This document shows positions 1 through 7,652 of a stretch of 21,315 nt of DNA, piece after piece. The DNA is taken from positions 1 to 21,315 of the forward strand of contig USJP01000001.1 of NCBI GenBank assembly GCA_900555105.1, read 5' to 3'. The position numbers and the translations under genes are program-made. This DNA is from an uncultured Coriobacteriaceae bacterium (GTDB lineage: Bacteria; Actinomycetota; Coriobacteriia; Coriobacteriales; UMGS124). Every line of letters begins with the position of its first letter. Positions within the stretch are counted from its first letter, which is position 1. The notes below the pieces were generated by a model that was not told the origin of the DNA, did not search any database, and was given only the letters and a program-made list of their open reading frames with translations.

Positions 1-980
1 TACACATCGCAGTAGCGGATGCCGAGCTTGTCGAGACCCTCGGCAATCGTGCGGGCGTTGGAGAGGTAGATGTCCACCTGCTCAGCCGTTTCCTTCAGGC
101 CCACAGGGGAAAGCGCCATCTGAGCAGCACGTTGCACAATGTAGGGCACGCCATTGAACTTCGTGTTCTGGCGGCGGCGCCACAAAGCGTTGAGGTTACC
201 GTCAGCGACCTCAAGATCGGTAGGAACGATGGTGAAGCCACAGCGCACGCCGGTAAAGCCAGCACGCTTGGAGAATGAGGAGATCTCAACCGCACACTTG
301 CGCGAGCCTTCAATCTCAAAGATCGTATGCGGAACACTCGGCTCACGAATGAAGCTCTCATACGCGGAATCGAAAATGATGAGGGCATTGTTTGCAAGCG
401 CGTAATCAACCCATGCCTTGAGGCCGTCTGCGTCATAGGTGGCACCCGTGGGGTTGTTCGGCGAGCAAATGTAGATAACGTCGGCATGCACATCGCTGTC
501 AGGACGGGGAAGGAACCCACCCTCAACGTCGCTGCTGGCAAACAGGATATGGTTTGCCGCCATGACGTTGGTGTCGACGTAAGCCGGATACACGGGGTCA
601 GGAATGAGCACGTTCGAACCAGGCTCGATGATGTCAAGGAAGTTGCCCAGGTCGCTCTTGGCACCGTCGGACACGAAGACCTCATCGAGGCCGACCTCAA
701 CGCCCAGACCATGATAGAAGTCTTTTACCGCCTGACGAACAAACTCATAGCCCTCGGCGTCATCGCAATATCCGCGGAACGTCTCGGCAACGCTCATCTC
801 ATCCACCGCTTTGTGCATGGCTTCGACGATGCAGGGGGCGAGGGGCAACGTCACATCTCCGATACCTAGTCGAATAACACGCTCTTCGGGGTGAGCCTGC
901 TTGTAGGCGGCAACCTTCTTTGCAACGGTGGAAAACAAGTAGCTCTTCTCGAGCTTGTTAAACGACGGGTTGGTTTTCAA
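1..980 (-). CDS. dapL: LL-diaminopimelate aminotransferase, 3' end cut off by window edge
   Basis: PLP-dependent fold-type I aminotransferase that makes LL-diaminopimelate directly from tetrahydrodipicolinate, with glutamate as amino donor, for lysine and peptidoglycan synthesis. The minus-strand frame is open from position 980 to the window edge, about 326 codons. Since the family is usually near 400 residues, some 75-80 C-terminal residues are missing. Visible family motifs are RLGIGDVTLPL near the N-terminus, GYCDDAEGYEFVR, SPNNPTGATYD, and SFSKRAGFTGVR, which carries the Schiff-base lysine; the last is characteristic of DapL rather than generic aspartate aminotransferases. I chose a TTG start because GGAG lies six bases upstream. 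An in-frame ATG at 1004 would add eight residues but has no ribosome-binding site. It lies 50 bases behind truA. A different subfamily-I aminotransferase cannot be fully excluded without the C-terminus. Confidence 0.88.
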   Translation of the reverse strand, partial: MKTNPSFNKLEKSYLFSTVAKKVAAYKQAHPEERVIRLGIGDVTLPLAPCIVEAMHKAVDEMSVAETFRGYCDDAEGYEFVRQAVKDFYHGLGVEVGLDEVFVSDGAKSDLGNFLDIIEPGSNVLIPDPVYPAYVDTNVMAANHILFASSDVEGGFLPRPDSDVHADVIYICSPNNPTGATYDADGLKAWVDYALANNALIIFDSAYESFIREPSVPHTIFEIEGSRKCAVEISSFSKRAGFTGVRCGFTIVPTDLEVADGNLNALWRRRQNTKFNGVPYIVQRAAQMALSPVGLKETAEQVDIYLSNARTIAEGLDKLGIRYCDV

Positions 981-998
981 GGCGTGTCTCCAATCTGG

Positions 999-1012
999 AT
1001 GCATCGATGCAT
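999..1012. repeat. Perfect 14-bp palindrome upstream of dapL
   Basis: ATGCATCGATGCAT is its own reverse complement. It lies in the 50-base truA-dapL gap, 19 bases upstream of the TTG start chosen for dapL and overlapping the alternative ATG. It could be an operator for a dimeric regulator or simply chance; there is no second copy in the window that I noticed. No convincing promoter was seen in the gap. Confidence 0.4.
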
Positions 1013-1030
1013 ATCGAAAGCGATGATACG

Positions 1031-1873
1031 TTACCAAGGTTTCAAAACGTCGTCAGGATATTGAACGCCCCAAAACGTCAGGCCACAAGCCGGAGCACAG
1101 GGGCCAGCGGCGCAACGTTCGCATGCAGCCAACGCCTGGCTTACCCACTCAACAGGCCTTCTTCCAAGACCGACCTCCACAAGGGTTCCCACAATAGAGC
1201 GGACCATGGAGTGAAGGAACGCATTGCCCACAATGTCAAAAACGAGCGTCTCCTCTCCAAGCACAACCTCAGGCTCAAAGAACGCCGACATCACATAACG
1301 ACACGTCGGCTTGTCTATCGCACTCTGGGCCTTGCAGAAGCTCTTGAAGTCATGTTCGCCTATCAGGCAGCGTGCCGCCTCGTTCATGGCATTGGCATCG
1401 AGTGCATGGGGCTGAGCGGTACGGATCCACCAGCTCCAGTTAGCACAAAAAAGCGGACCGACAGGACCCGAACAAAGGTGATACCGATATCGACGCGCGC
1501 GAGCATCAAATCGCGCGGAGAAGCCCGTCGGCGCTCGATACAGCTCATACACGCGGATGTCCGGCGGAAGAACCGCGCCGAGTGAGCGCAGCAGGCGCTG
1601 GGAGGTGCGCTGCTCAAACTCCTCAGCCCCAAACGGCAGACTCACGTATTGTGCGCGAGCATGGACCCCCGCATCCGTCCTGCCTGCACACGTCAGCTCA
1701 ACATCACGACGAAGCACCGTGCGCAGCGCTTGTCGCAGCTCACCTGCCACCGTCTTGACATGAGGTTGCTTCTCCTGCTGCACAAAACCAGCATAGGAGG
1801 TCCCGTCGTACCCCACGCGCAGCACGAGGGTCTCGCTGCCGCTATCCAAGATCACCTGGTTTTCTGCTTCCAC
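1031..1873 (-). CDS. truA: tRNA pseudouridine(38-40) synthase TruA
   Basis: Isomerises uridines 38, 39 and/or 40 in the anticodon stem-loop of many tRNAs. The 280-residue product has the TruA hallmarks: LRVGYDGTSYAGF at residues 18-30, the catalytic loop CAGRTDAGVHA with nucleophilic Asp67, and FSARFDARARRYRY in the middle. Length is close to the family norm, with about 17 extra N-terminal residues before the first strand. The start is GTG, with AAGGGGAG nine bases upstream. It is the last gene of the ecfA-ecfT-truA block that follows rplQ in many Gram-positive bacteria. There, rplM-rpsI commonly come next, but here dapL does. A GTG at codon 7 is an alternative start. Confidence 0.96.
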   Translation of the reverse strand: MEAENQVILDSGSETLVLRVGYDGTSYAGFVQQEKQPHVKTVAGELRQALRTVLRRDVELTCAGRTDAGVHARAQYVSLPFGAEEFEQRTSQRLLRSLGAVLPPDIRVYELYRAPTGFSARFDARARRYRYHLCSGPVGPLFCANWSWWIRTAQPHALDANAMNEAARCLIGEHDFKSFCKAQSAIDKPTCRYVMSAFFEPEVVLGEETLVFDIVGNAFLHSMVRSIVGTLVEVGLGRRPVEWVSQALAACERCAAGPCAPACGLTFWGVQYPDDVLKPW

Positions 1874-1943
1874 GCAGAGACACTCCCCTTCTCAAACTCA
1901 TTCGGACACGCGCCGTATCGGGTGGCGCACCAACAATGCGCGG

Positions 1944-2900
1944 CTAACAGAAAACCGCCAAGCCGGCAGCAATCATCACGCCCGCACCGGCAACAAGCCA
2001 ATCCAAGGCGCTCATGGCATGGGCATGTAGCTCAACGCGGTTCACGCCCGTAAAGCCTTTCACGCTCAATGAGAACGCGAAATCATCAGCATAGCGGAAC
2101 ATGGCAACGCATAGCGGCACCATAAGCGGGACATAGGAAAGAACCTTTCGCACCGGATTGCGCGAAAGGCCAATAGCCGCACCGCGCGCGTTCTGTGCCA
2201 TTCGGATTGTAGCGAGTTTCTCGCACGCAAGGGGGATGCTCCGCAACGCAAGCCCCAACATAATTGCGATATCGCCAGCCGGAAAACCAACCTTGTCCAA
2301 CGGCTTCAAAAGCCCCGTAAGGGCCTCGCTCATTTGAGCTGTCGTGCACGCGCAAGTCAAGACAAGCGAGAAGACCACGATAGACATGAGGCGGGCACAG
2401 GTAAACGCCCCTCGCGCGAAGCCCGCCCATGAGATGCCTACGACTCCTGCAATCATGACGTCGCCCGTTCCATCAAATACAAGGGCAGCCGAGATGACAA
2501 TCAGTGCGTAAAGCACTCCAAGCAAGGCAAGGCTGCGCCCAAGCAGGGCAAGGTTTCCACCCAAACGCACGTACAGCACCAAGGCCCCAAGCCACAGAAA
2601 CGCCAACGTCAAAGGGGATGAAACGGTCAGGGCGCAAACAGAAAAGGCGCACGTCAACACGAACCAGACTCGCGCATCGAGCGAGAGAGCGGCATGGGTG
2701 AGCATAGGGGCAGAGATGGTTTTGACATCGGTGTCGCCTGCAGAGGTGGGGTTGGTAGAACAAGCCTGCCCTTGCATGGACAAAGGGACCGACGCAGAAG
2801 GGGCAGCGCCACCGAGGCCTTCAGTCGTGAGGCACTTGTCTTCTTGCATGGCAGAGGGGGCTGACACAGAGGGGTCAGGGGCGCGGAATTCCTTATGCAT
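1944..2900 (-). CDS. ecfT: ECF transporter transmembrane coupling protein EcfT with an unusual N-terminal extension
   Basis: Membrane scaffold of an energy-coupling factor transporter; it joins the two ATPase domains to exchangeable substrate-binding S proteins for vitamins or metals. The protein has 318 residues. Hydrophobic segments lie around 78-110, 117-142, 148-190, 205-226, 254-268 and 297-316. The coupling motif ARG (238-240, in AQNARGA) is present, while the second motif position reads SVKGF (279-283) instead of a classical Ala-Arg-Gly. The first ~65 residues are Ser/Ala/Pro-rich, hydrophilic and internally repeated, longer than usual for EcfT. The ATG overlaps the stop of the ATPase gene (ATGCATAA), with GGGG about eight bases upstream, implying translational coupling. 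In-frame codons upstream to 2996 were rejected because they lie inside ecfA. No S component is encoded nearby, as expected of a shared (group II) ECF module. Confidence 0.9.
   Translation of the reverse strand: MHKEFRAPDPSVSAPSAMQEDKCLTTEGLGGAAPSASVPLSMQGQACSTNPTSAGDTDVKTISAPMLTHAALSLDARVWFVLTCAFSVCALTVSSPLTLAFLWLGALVLYVRLGGNLALLGRSLALLGVLYALIVISAALVFDGTGDVMIAGVVGISWAGFARGAFTCARLMSIVVFSLVLTCACTTAQMSEALTGLLKPLDKVGFPAGDIAIMLGLALRSIPLACEKLATIRMAQNARGAAIGLSRNPVRKVLSYVPLMVPLCVAMFRYADDFAFSLSVKGFTGVNRVELHAHAMSALDWLVAGAGVMIAAGLAVFC
2772..2810. repeat. Imperfect direct repeat, copy 1 (inside ecfT 5' region)
   Basis: 39-base unit, 28 of 39 positions identical to the unit at 2844-2882, offset 72 bases (24 codons, so in frame). 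It encodes the PSASVPLSMQ stretch at residues 34-43 of EcfT. Suggests a small in-frame tandem duplication that built the N-terminal extension. Confidence 0.5.
2844..2882. repeat. Imperfect direct repeat, copy 2 (inside ecfT 5' region)
   Basis: Partner of the repeat at 2772-2810; encodes PSVSAPSAMQ at residues 10-19 of EcfT. Confidence 0.5.
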
Positions 2901-4434
2901 CGACGTTTCCCCTTTCATTTGCATACATCGCCTGGATGCGGCCGTTCTCAAGCACATATGCCTTCTCAGCAAGCCCAAAGAAGGCCTCAGGCTCATGAGT
3001 GACCACCAGCACTCCCCTGCCTTGCTCCAAAAGGCATGTAAGCATTACAAGGAGGCTGCGTATACCGGCAGCGTCAAGCCCGACAGTCGGCTCGTCCAAG
3101 ATAACGAATTGGGACTCCATTGCAAACACCCCGGCAAGAGCCACGCGTCTCTTTTGCCCACCCGAAAGACACTGGGGATTGAGCGCACCAAACGACTCCG
3201 CATCCAAGCCAACGTCGACAAGTGCATGATTGGCCACGCGCAAGGCATCACGGCGACGCAGCCCGCAGTTTCGAGGGCCAAAGGCGACATCGTCGATAAC
3301 TCGAGCCTTAAAAAGCTGGTCTTCAACACATTGGAAAGCAAGTCCAACAGAGCCGGGAGCTACAGAGCGCCCATCAAGAGCGGCATTGCCCGAGCAGGGC
3401 GCAAGCAAGCCAGCGAGAATGCATGCGAGCGTTGTCTTGCCAGATCCCGAATCACCCACAAGAAGGGTCAGTTGAGCTGGCTCAATTTCCACGTCAATAC
3501 CCCGCAACGCAAATGAAGGGGCTGCATCGGAAGAAGTGTTCGACATCATGGGCCCGAATTCTTTGGCCTTCGGCGCATATGAGCACTGCTGTGCCTGAAG
3601 CAAAGAGGCAGTAGCATCCCCACCGCTAGTTGAATTCTCGCGACTCAAAGATGTCCAACCCGCATGAGTGAACCTGGCCTCGTAAGACAGCACCTCATGC
3701 GTGGCATAAGACGTCACTCGCAGCCCCGTCTTCTCTGAAAGCCCAGGCTGCGCCATGAACTCACAAGGGCTGCCCCGCCAAACGATATGTCCCGCTTCAA
3801 GTGCAATCACAGAATCGAAGTCGGAAATCTCATCAAAACGGTGAGAGATTTGGATGAGCAAGGTTTGCGAATCGAAGCTTGTAAGAGCCTGACGCACACA
3901 AGCACGCGCGCTCGCATCAAGCATGCTAAACGGCTCATCAAGCAGCAGAACGCGGGGCTTCAGCGCCAAAGCCGCCGCAATGCACACTCTTTGCTTCTGT
4001 CCGCCAGACAATGTCGAAAGACTTCGATACTGAAGATGTTCAATGCCACACACAGCAAGGGCTTGCGTCACACGCGCCCTGATATCGTCTGGCTGCATCG
4101 CCTTGTTGCAGAGAGCAAACGCAACTTCGTCTTCTACCGTTGAAGTGACGAAACTTGCATCGGGGTCTTGGCCCACATAAGCAAAATCAAAACGAATGTC
4201 CGAGGATTCCACCTCAGCGTTTAAAGGGTCATCATCGAAGGCAACCGAACCTTCCAGCAAGTCGATTGTCCCCAAAAGAGCACGTAGCAGCGTTGACTTT
4301 CCGGAACCGTTCGGCCCGACAAGTGCAATCTTGCCCGCTTGCGGCACCTCAAAGTCTACGTTTATAAGTTGAAAGGCAGATCCTGGACACGAGGTTATAG
4401 GCCTCGTGGTCAGGGACGCGACCCTCAATGCCAT
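2893..4434 (-). CDS. Fused two-domain ECF transporter ATPase (EcfA1-EcfA2 type)
   Basis: Cytoplasmic ATP-hydrolysing subunit of the energy-coupling factor; one 513-residue chain carries both ABC domains that other bacteria encode as separate EcfA1 and EcfA2. Domain 1: Walker A GPNGSGKST (40-48), Q-loop Gln89, signature LSGGQKQR (142-149), Walker B VLLLDEP (162-168), switch His198. Domain 2: Walker A GDSGSGKTT (327-335), Q-loop Gln368, signature LSGGQKRR (423-430), Walker B VILDEP (444-449), switch His480. Both sites look catalytically complete. A roughly 75-residue Ser/Thr-rich linker (about 231-308) joins them. The ATG has AAAGGG about seven bases upstream. It follows rplQ after a terminator-like hairpin and a possible leader peptide, and overlaps ecfT by eight bases. 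Which substrates are carried depends on unlinked S proteins. Confidence 0.93.
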   Translation of the reverse strand: MALRVASLTTRPITSCPGSAFQLINVDFEVPQAGKIALVGPNGSGKSTLLRALLGTIDLLEGSVAFDDDPLNAEVESSDIRFDFAYVGQDPDASFVTSTVEDEVAFALCNKAMQPDDIRARVTQALAVCGIEHLQYRSLSTLSGGQKQRVCIAAALALKPRVLLLDEPFSMLDASARACVRQALTSFDSQTLLIQISHRFDEISDFDSVIALEAGHIVWRGSPCEFMAQPGLSEKTGLRVTSYATHEVLSYEARFTHAGWTSLSRENSTSGGDATASLLQAQQCSYAPKAKEFGPMMSNTSSDAAPSFALRGIDVEIEPAQLTLLVGDSGSGKTTLACILAGLLAPCSGNAALDGRSVAPGSVGLAFQCVEDQLFKARVIDDVAFGPRNCGLRRRDALRVANHALVDVGLDAESFGALNPQCLSGGQKRRVALAGVFAMESQFVILDEPTVGLDAAGIRSLLVMLTCLLEQGRGVLVVTHEPEAFFGLAEKAYVLENGRIQAMYANERGNVDA

Positions 4435-4469
4435 GAACGGCCCTTTCTAAACGAAAAAAGGAGGCCCAT
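4425..4469 (-). CDS. Putative 14-residue leader peptide inside the rplQ-ecfA terminator
   Basis: The minus strand reads ATG then 13 sense codons (MGLLFSFRKGRSWH) and TGA. GGAGG sits six bases upstream of the ATG, ideal spacing. The Shine-Dalgarno sequence is the 5' arm of the terminator hairpin, the ATG begins in its loop, and the early codons are its 3' arm and U-tract. The stop codon lies ten bases inside ecfA. Initiation on this frame and folding of the terminator would exclude each other, so it could act as a translation-sensing switch or coupler for ecfA. This is inference from layout only; a chance frame in a GGAGG-containing stem is possible. Confidence 0.35.
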   Translation of the reverse strand: MGLLFSFRKGRSWH

Positions 4470-4483
4470 AAAGGACCTCCTTT
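4454..4483 (-). terminator. Intrinsic terminator-like hairpin between rplQ and ecfA
   Basis: Minus-strand RNA: AAAGGAGG pairs with CCTCCTTT, plus two further G-C pairs across one mismatch. The loop is five bases and the 3' arm runs into six U residues. It closes the alpha operon, yet the ecfA start is only 20 bases beyond, so ecfA needs readthrough or a promoter not visible here. Confidence 0.8.
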
Positions 4484-4516
4484 CATGCAAGCATATGAAG
4501 ATCGAGAAGCTTTTAC

Positions 4517-5008
4517 TTACTCGGCCTTGGCCTCGGAGGCCTCCTCGGCGGGAGTCTCCTCGACGACCTCAGCAACGGTCTCCTCGGCAGCCACGGGGGC
4601 AACCTCGGCGACAGCAGCCTTCTCAGCCTTCTTCTTGGGCGTGCAGGGCTCGGTGACGAGCTCGATGATCACCATGGGGGCGTTGTCGCCCTTACGGGGC
4701 CCAAGCTTGATGATGCGGGTGAAACCACAGGTGCGGTCGGCCCACATGCCCTGCTGAACCTTCTCGAAGACCTCGCGCACGATCTCCTTGTCGTTCAGCT
4801 TGGCGATGGCAAGACGACGGCTGTGAAGGTCGCCGCGCTTAGCCCACGTGATAATACGATCCACGTCGCCACGGATAGCCTTGGCGCGCGTCTCAGTGGT
4901 CTTGATGCGATCGTTAAGGAAGAGAGAGCAGACCAGGCTACGCTTCATAGCCTTGGTGTGGGAAGCATCAGTTCCCAGCTTCAGCCCGTGCTTCTTGTTG
5001 TGCCTCAT
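4517..5008 (-). CDS. rplQ: 50S ribosomal protein L17 with acidic C-terminal tail
   Basis: Large-subunit protein near the peptide exit tunnel region. The 163-residue product begins with the diagnostic MRHNKKHGLKLG and keeps the L17 core to about residue 120, ending in GDNAPMVIIELV. It then adds a ~40-residue tail of Lys (125-130) followed by repeated Ala/Glu/Val to the C-terminus, a feature seen in other actinobacterial L17 proteins. GGGAG lies nine bases before the ATG. It follows rpoA by 18 bases as the last gene of the alpha operon, before the terminator at 4454-4483. Function of the acidic tail is unknown to me. Confidence 0.98.
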   Translation of the reverse strand: MRHNKKHGLKLGTDASHTKAMKRSLVCSLFLNDRIKTTETRAKAIRGDVDRIITWAKRGDLHSRRLAIAKLNDKEIVREVFEKVQQGMWADRTCGFTRIIKLGPRKGDNAPMVIIELVTEPCTPKKKAEKAAVAEVAPVAAEETVAEVVEETPAEEASEAKAE

Positions 5009-5026
5009 GCTAGTGATCTCCCGATC

Positions 5027-5968
5027 CTACTGCTTCAGGCTCATGCCCATCGAGTCAAGCTTGTCCTTGACCTCTTCGATAGACTTGACGCCGAAGTTGC
5101 GAATGTTAAGAAGGTCGTTCTCGCTGAAATCGAGAAGCTGACGCACGGAGTGAATGCCGGCGCGCTTCAGGCAGTTGAACGAACGAACAGACAGGTCGAG
5201 GTCGTCGATGCGCTTGTCAAGCTCGACGTTGTCGACGGGTTCTTCCTGAGCGAAGATGGAAGTCTCCTCAGGAACGCTCTCCACCGTGGTAAGCGTGAGG
5301 AAAGCGTTGATGTGCTGGTTGACGATGTTCGCAGCCTGCACGAGAGCCTCAGTGGGCGTGACAGCCCCGTTGGTCTCGACTTCAAGCACGAGCCTGTCGT
5401 AGTCGGTACGCTGACCAACGCGGCAGGGCTCAACGAACTTCGTGCAGCGACGAACCGGCGAGAACAGGCTGTCGACATGGATGATTCCGATGGAATCATC
5501 GCCACGGGCATTGGACTCGCCGGGGGCATAGCCACGGCCAGTACCGATACGCATGGACATCGTGAAATGAACGCCGTCCTCGAGGGTGGCAATCACATGC
5601 TCGGGATTGATGAGGTCGAACTCAGCGGGAACGAAGAAGTCCTCGCCAGTCACAACCGCAGGACCGTCGATGTCAACCGTGGCAGTTGCCTCGTCACCAA
5701 TGTTGTTGGACTTAAAAACAAGACCCTTAACATTGAGAACGATGTCCGTCACGTCCTCGCGAACTCCGGCCAGGGACTGGAACTCGTGCTGCACGCCTTC
5801 GATGTGAATCGCCTCGACAGCAGCGCCGTCAAGCGACGACAGCAGAACGCGGCGAAGCGAGTTGCCCAGGGTGTCACCAAAACCACGCTCGAGCGGCTCA
5901 ACCGTGAAGCGGGCAAAGGATTCACTGATTCCCTCGACGGTAACCTGAGGCCTGATGAACTCTGACAT
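5027..5968 (-). CDS. rpoA: DNA-directed RNA polymerase alpha subunit
   Basis: Alpha subunit; its dimer nucleates assembly of core RNA polymerase, and its C-terminal domain contacts UP elements and activators. 313 residues. The N-terminal assembly domain includes the conserved NSLRRVLLSS (36-45). The linker at about 232-249 is acidic. The C-terminal helix-hairpin-helix domain spans about 250-313, with DLSVRSFNCLKRAGI (258-272), where Arg262 corresponds to the UP-element-binding arginine, and NFGVKSIEEVKDKL (291-304). GGAGG stands six bases before the ATG. It lies between rpsD and rplQ as in most bacteria, coupling polymerase supply to ribosomal proteins. Confidence 0.99.
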   Translation of the reverse strand: MSEFIRPQVTVEGISESFARFTVEPLERGFGDTLGNSLRRVLLSSLDGAAVEAIHIEGVQHEFQSLAGVREDVTDIVLNVKGLVFKSNNIGDEATATVDIDGPAVVTGEDFFVPAEFDLINPEHVIATLEDGVHFTMSMRIGTGRGYAPGESNARGDDSIGIIHVDSLFSPVRRCTKFVEPCRVGQRTDYDRLVLEVETNGAVTPTEALVQAANIVNQHINAFLTLTTVESVPEETSIFAQEEPVDNVELDKRIDDLDLSVRSFNCLKRAGIHSVRQLLDFSENDLLNIRNFGVKSIEEVKDKLDSMGMSLKQ

Positions 5969-5997
5969 GTAGTACCTCCAGACTCGTAAGCCGCAAA

Positions 5998-6594
5998 TTA
6001 CTTCGAGTAAAGCTCGACGATGAGCTGCTCCTGGATGTCCATGTCGATCTGGTCACGGGAGGGAATGTTGAGAACAGTGCCCTGAAGCTTCTCGATGTCA
6101 AGCTCGAGCCAGCTGGGGACCTGACGGTTCTCAGCAGACACAAGGGCGCTCTTGATGACGAGCATGTCCTTGGCCTTGGGAGCAACAGCCACAACGTCGC
6201 CGGGCCTCACGCGATAGGAAGCGATGTCCACACGGCGACCATTCACGAAGATGTGGCCGTGGCTCACGGTCTGGCGAGCCTCCTTGCGGGTACGGGCAAA
6301 GCCAAGACGGAAGACAACGTTGTCGAGACGGGACTCGAGCAGCGACATAAGGTTGCTGCCGGTGACGCCGTTCATGCGACGGGCCTTCTCGTAGTACATG
6401 TGGAACTGCTTCTCCAGAACGCCATAGATGAACTTGGCCTTCTGCTTCTCACGCAGCTGAATGCCGTACTCGCTGTCCTGGCGACGACGACGCTTCTGCG
6501 GGTTGCGCTTGGACTCCTTGGTATAACCCATGACGATGGGGTCGATACCCAGGGACCTGCACCTCTTCAGTACAGGGGTCCTATCCACTGCCAT
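5998..6594 (-). CDS. rpsD: 30S ribosomal protein S4
   Basis: Primary 16S rRNA-binding protein of the small-subunit body; in enteric bacteria it is also the translational repressor of the alpha operon. 198 residues with a basic N-terminal part (KRNPQKRRRRQDSEYG at 29-44) and the S4 RNA-binding domain from about 88, including ESRLDNVVFRLGFARTR and SHGHIFVNGRRV. Only one cysteine (Cys12) is in the N-terminal region, so this is the zinc-free form of S4. AAGGAAGG precedes the ATG. Twenty bases separate it from rpsK. No S4-binding pseudoknot could be recognised by eye. Confidence 0.98.
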   Translation of the reverse strand: MAVDRTPVLKRCRSLGIDPIVMGYTKESKRNPQKRRRRQDSEYGIQLREKQKAKFIYGVLEKQFHMYYEKARRMNGVTGSNLMSLLESRLDNVVFRLGFARTRKEARQTVSHGHIFVNGRRVDIASYRVRPGDVVAVAPKAKDMLVIKSALVSAENRQVPSWLELDIEKLQGTVLNIPSRDQIDMDIQEQLIVELYSK

Positions 6595-6613
6595 ATTGGT
6601 ATTCCTTCCTTAC

Positions 6614-7015
6614 TTACACGCGACGACGCTTGCGCGGACGGCAACCGTTGTGCGGAGTGGGGGTCTTGTCCTGAATGCTCGTAACCTCGAGGCCGGCAGC
6701 CTGGAGGGAACGAATGGCCGTCTCACGACCCGAGCCCGGGCCCTTGACGAAAACGGCGACCTTGCGCATGCCGTGATCCTGAGCGGCCTTGGCGCAAGCC
6801 TCAGCAGCCATCTGAGCAGCGAAGGGAGTGGACTTACGAGATCCCTTGAAACCAACCGTACCAGCGGACTGCCAAGCAATGACGTTGCCCTGGGGGTCGG
6901 TGATGGAGACGATCGTGTTGTTGAACGAGCTCTTGATGTGAGCCTGGCCAACAGCGATGTTCTTGCGGTCGGCTCGCCTCACGCGAGTCTTAACAGCCTT
7001 CTTGTTGGATGCCAT
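6614..7015 (-). CDS. rpsK: 30S ribosomal protein S11
   Basis: Platform protein of the small subunit, lining the mRNA exit region with S18 and S7. 133 residues. The central [20 protein letters not shown] and the C-terminal [18 protein letters not shown] are diagnostic; the Asn-Gly in the latter is the site known to form isoaspartate in Escherichia coli S11. The ATG lies six bases after the rpsM stop, with GAGGGG inside the end of rpsM as ribosome-binding site, implying coupling. Confidence 0.99.
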   Translation of the reverse strand: MASNKKAVKTRVRRADRKNIAVGQAHIKSSFNNTIVSITDPQGNVIAWQSAGTVGFKGSRKSTPFAAQMAAEACAKAAQDHGMRKVAVFVKGPGSGRETAIRSLQAAGLEVTSIQDKTPTPHNGCRPRKRRRV

Positions 7016-7021
7016 TGTAGC

Positions 7022-7393
7022 TTAGCCCCTCTTCTTCGCACCGATTTGACGACGGGGACCCTTGCGGGTACGAGCGTTGGTGTGGGTGCGCTGACCACGG
7101 ACAGGCAGACCCTTACGGTGACGCAGGCCACGGTAGCAGCCGATGTCCATAAGGCGCTTGATGTTCTGGGAAGTCTCGCGACGAAGATCGCCCTCGACGA
7201 GGTACTTGCCATCGATAGCGTCACGAAGCTTCGTGACCTCATCCTCGGTCAGGTCCTTGACACGAGTCGCGGGGTCAACGCCAGTCTCGGCGCACAGCTT
7301 GGTGGCGGTGGTACGGCCGATGCCGTAGATGTAAGTCAGGCCGATCTCGACGCGCTTCTCGCGCGGCAGGTCGACGCCAAAAATACGGGCCAT
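7022..7393 (-). CDS. rpsM: 30S ribosomal protein S13
   Basis: Head protein of the small subunit; bridges to L5 and contacts P-site tRNA through its basic tail. 123 residues starting [21 protein letters not shown] in form (ATG at 7393, AGAGGAGAG just upstream). The middle has the helix-hairpin-helix region and the C-terminal end carries [16 protein letters not shown] and a Lys/Arg-rich finish. It follows rpmJ by 15 bases, opening the rpsM-rpsK-rpsD-rpoA-rplQ block. Confidence 0.99.
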   Translation of the reverse strand: MARIFGVDLPREKRVEIGLTYIYGIGRTTATKLCAETGVDPATRVKDLTEDEVTKLRDAIDGKYLVEGDLRRETSQNIKRLMDIGCYRGLRHRKGLPVRGQRTHTNARTRKGPRRQIGAKKRG

Positions 7394-7408
7394 TCGCTCT
7401 CTCCTCTC

Positions 7409-7522
7409 TTAGCCCTGGCGCTGCTTGTGGCGCGGGTTCTCACACACGACAAGAATCTTGCCATGGCGACGGACAATCTTGCACTTGTCGCAAATCTTCT
7501 TGACCGAAGGACGTACCTTCAT
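7409..7522 (-). CDS. rpmJ: 50S ribosomal protein L36 (zinc-binding form)
   Basis: Small large-subunit protein of 37 residues, starting [15 protein letters not shown] and ending NPRHKQRQG. The zinc ligands Cys11, Cys14, Cys27 and His32 are all present, so this is the ordinary zinc-containing paralogue and not the zinc-free one used in starvation. AAGGAAAAGG precedes the ATG. It lies alone between a 153-base non-coding gap toward infA and rpsM. Its reading frame is short but unmistakable. Confidence 0.98.
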   Translation of the reverse strand: MKVRPSVKKICDKCKIVRRHGKILVVCENPRHKQRQG

Positions 7523-7598
7523 TGCCTTTTCCTTTCGGTTGAACTAACACTCTATATCTTCGTCCAGCCGCAGACGTTGGTGCCGAAACGCATACGAA

Positions 7599-7627
7599 AT
7601 CTTACTTCCTGCGTGGATACATTTCCA
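7599..7627 (-). promoter_or_regulatory. Weak promoter candidate in the infA-rpmJ gap
   Basis: TGGAAA and TAAGAT spaced by 17 bases on the minus strand, four of six matches each to the vegetative consensus. The 153-base gap at 7523-7675 otherwise holds a 5-bp hairpin (GTGGA/TCCAC), the stop-codon hairpin of infA, and a 13-codon frame with no well-placed ribosome site. Confidence 0.2.
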
Positions 7628-7652
7628 CCCGTCGGAAGCAAGTCAGAACAGT

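Noticed and set aside
4200..4434. Two separate ATPase genes ecfA1 and ecfA2
   Set aside because: One continuous frame of 513 codons spans both ABC domains with a linker; no stop or start between them.
7552..7593. 13-codon frame between infA and rpmJ as a leader peptide
   Set aside because: AGGAAG is 11 bases from the ATG, too weak to call as a gene.
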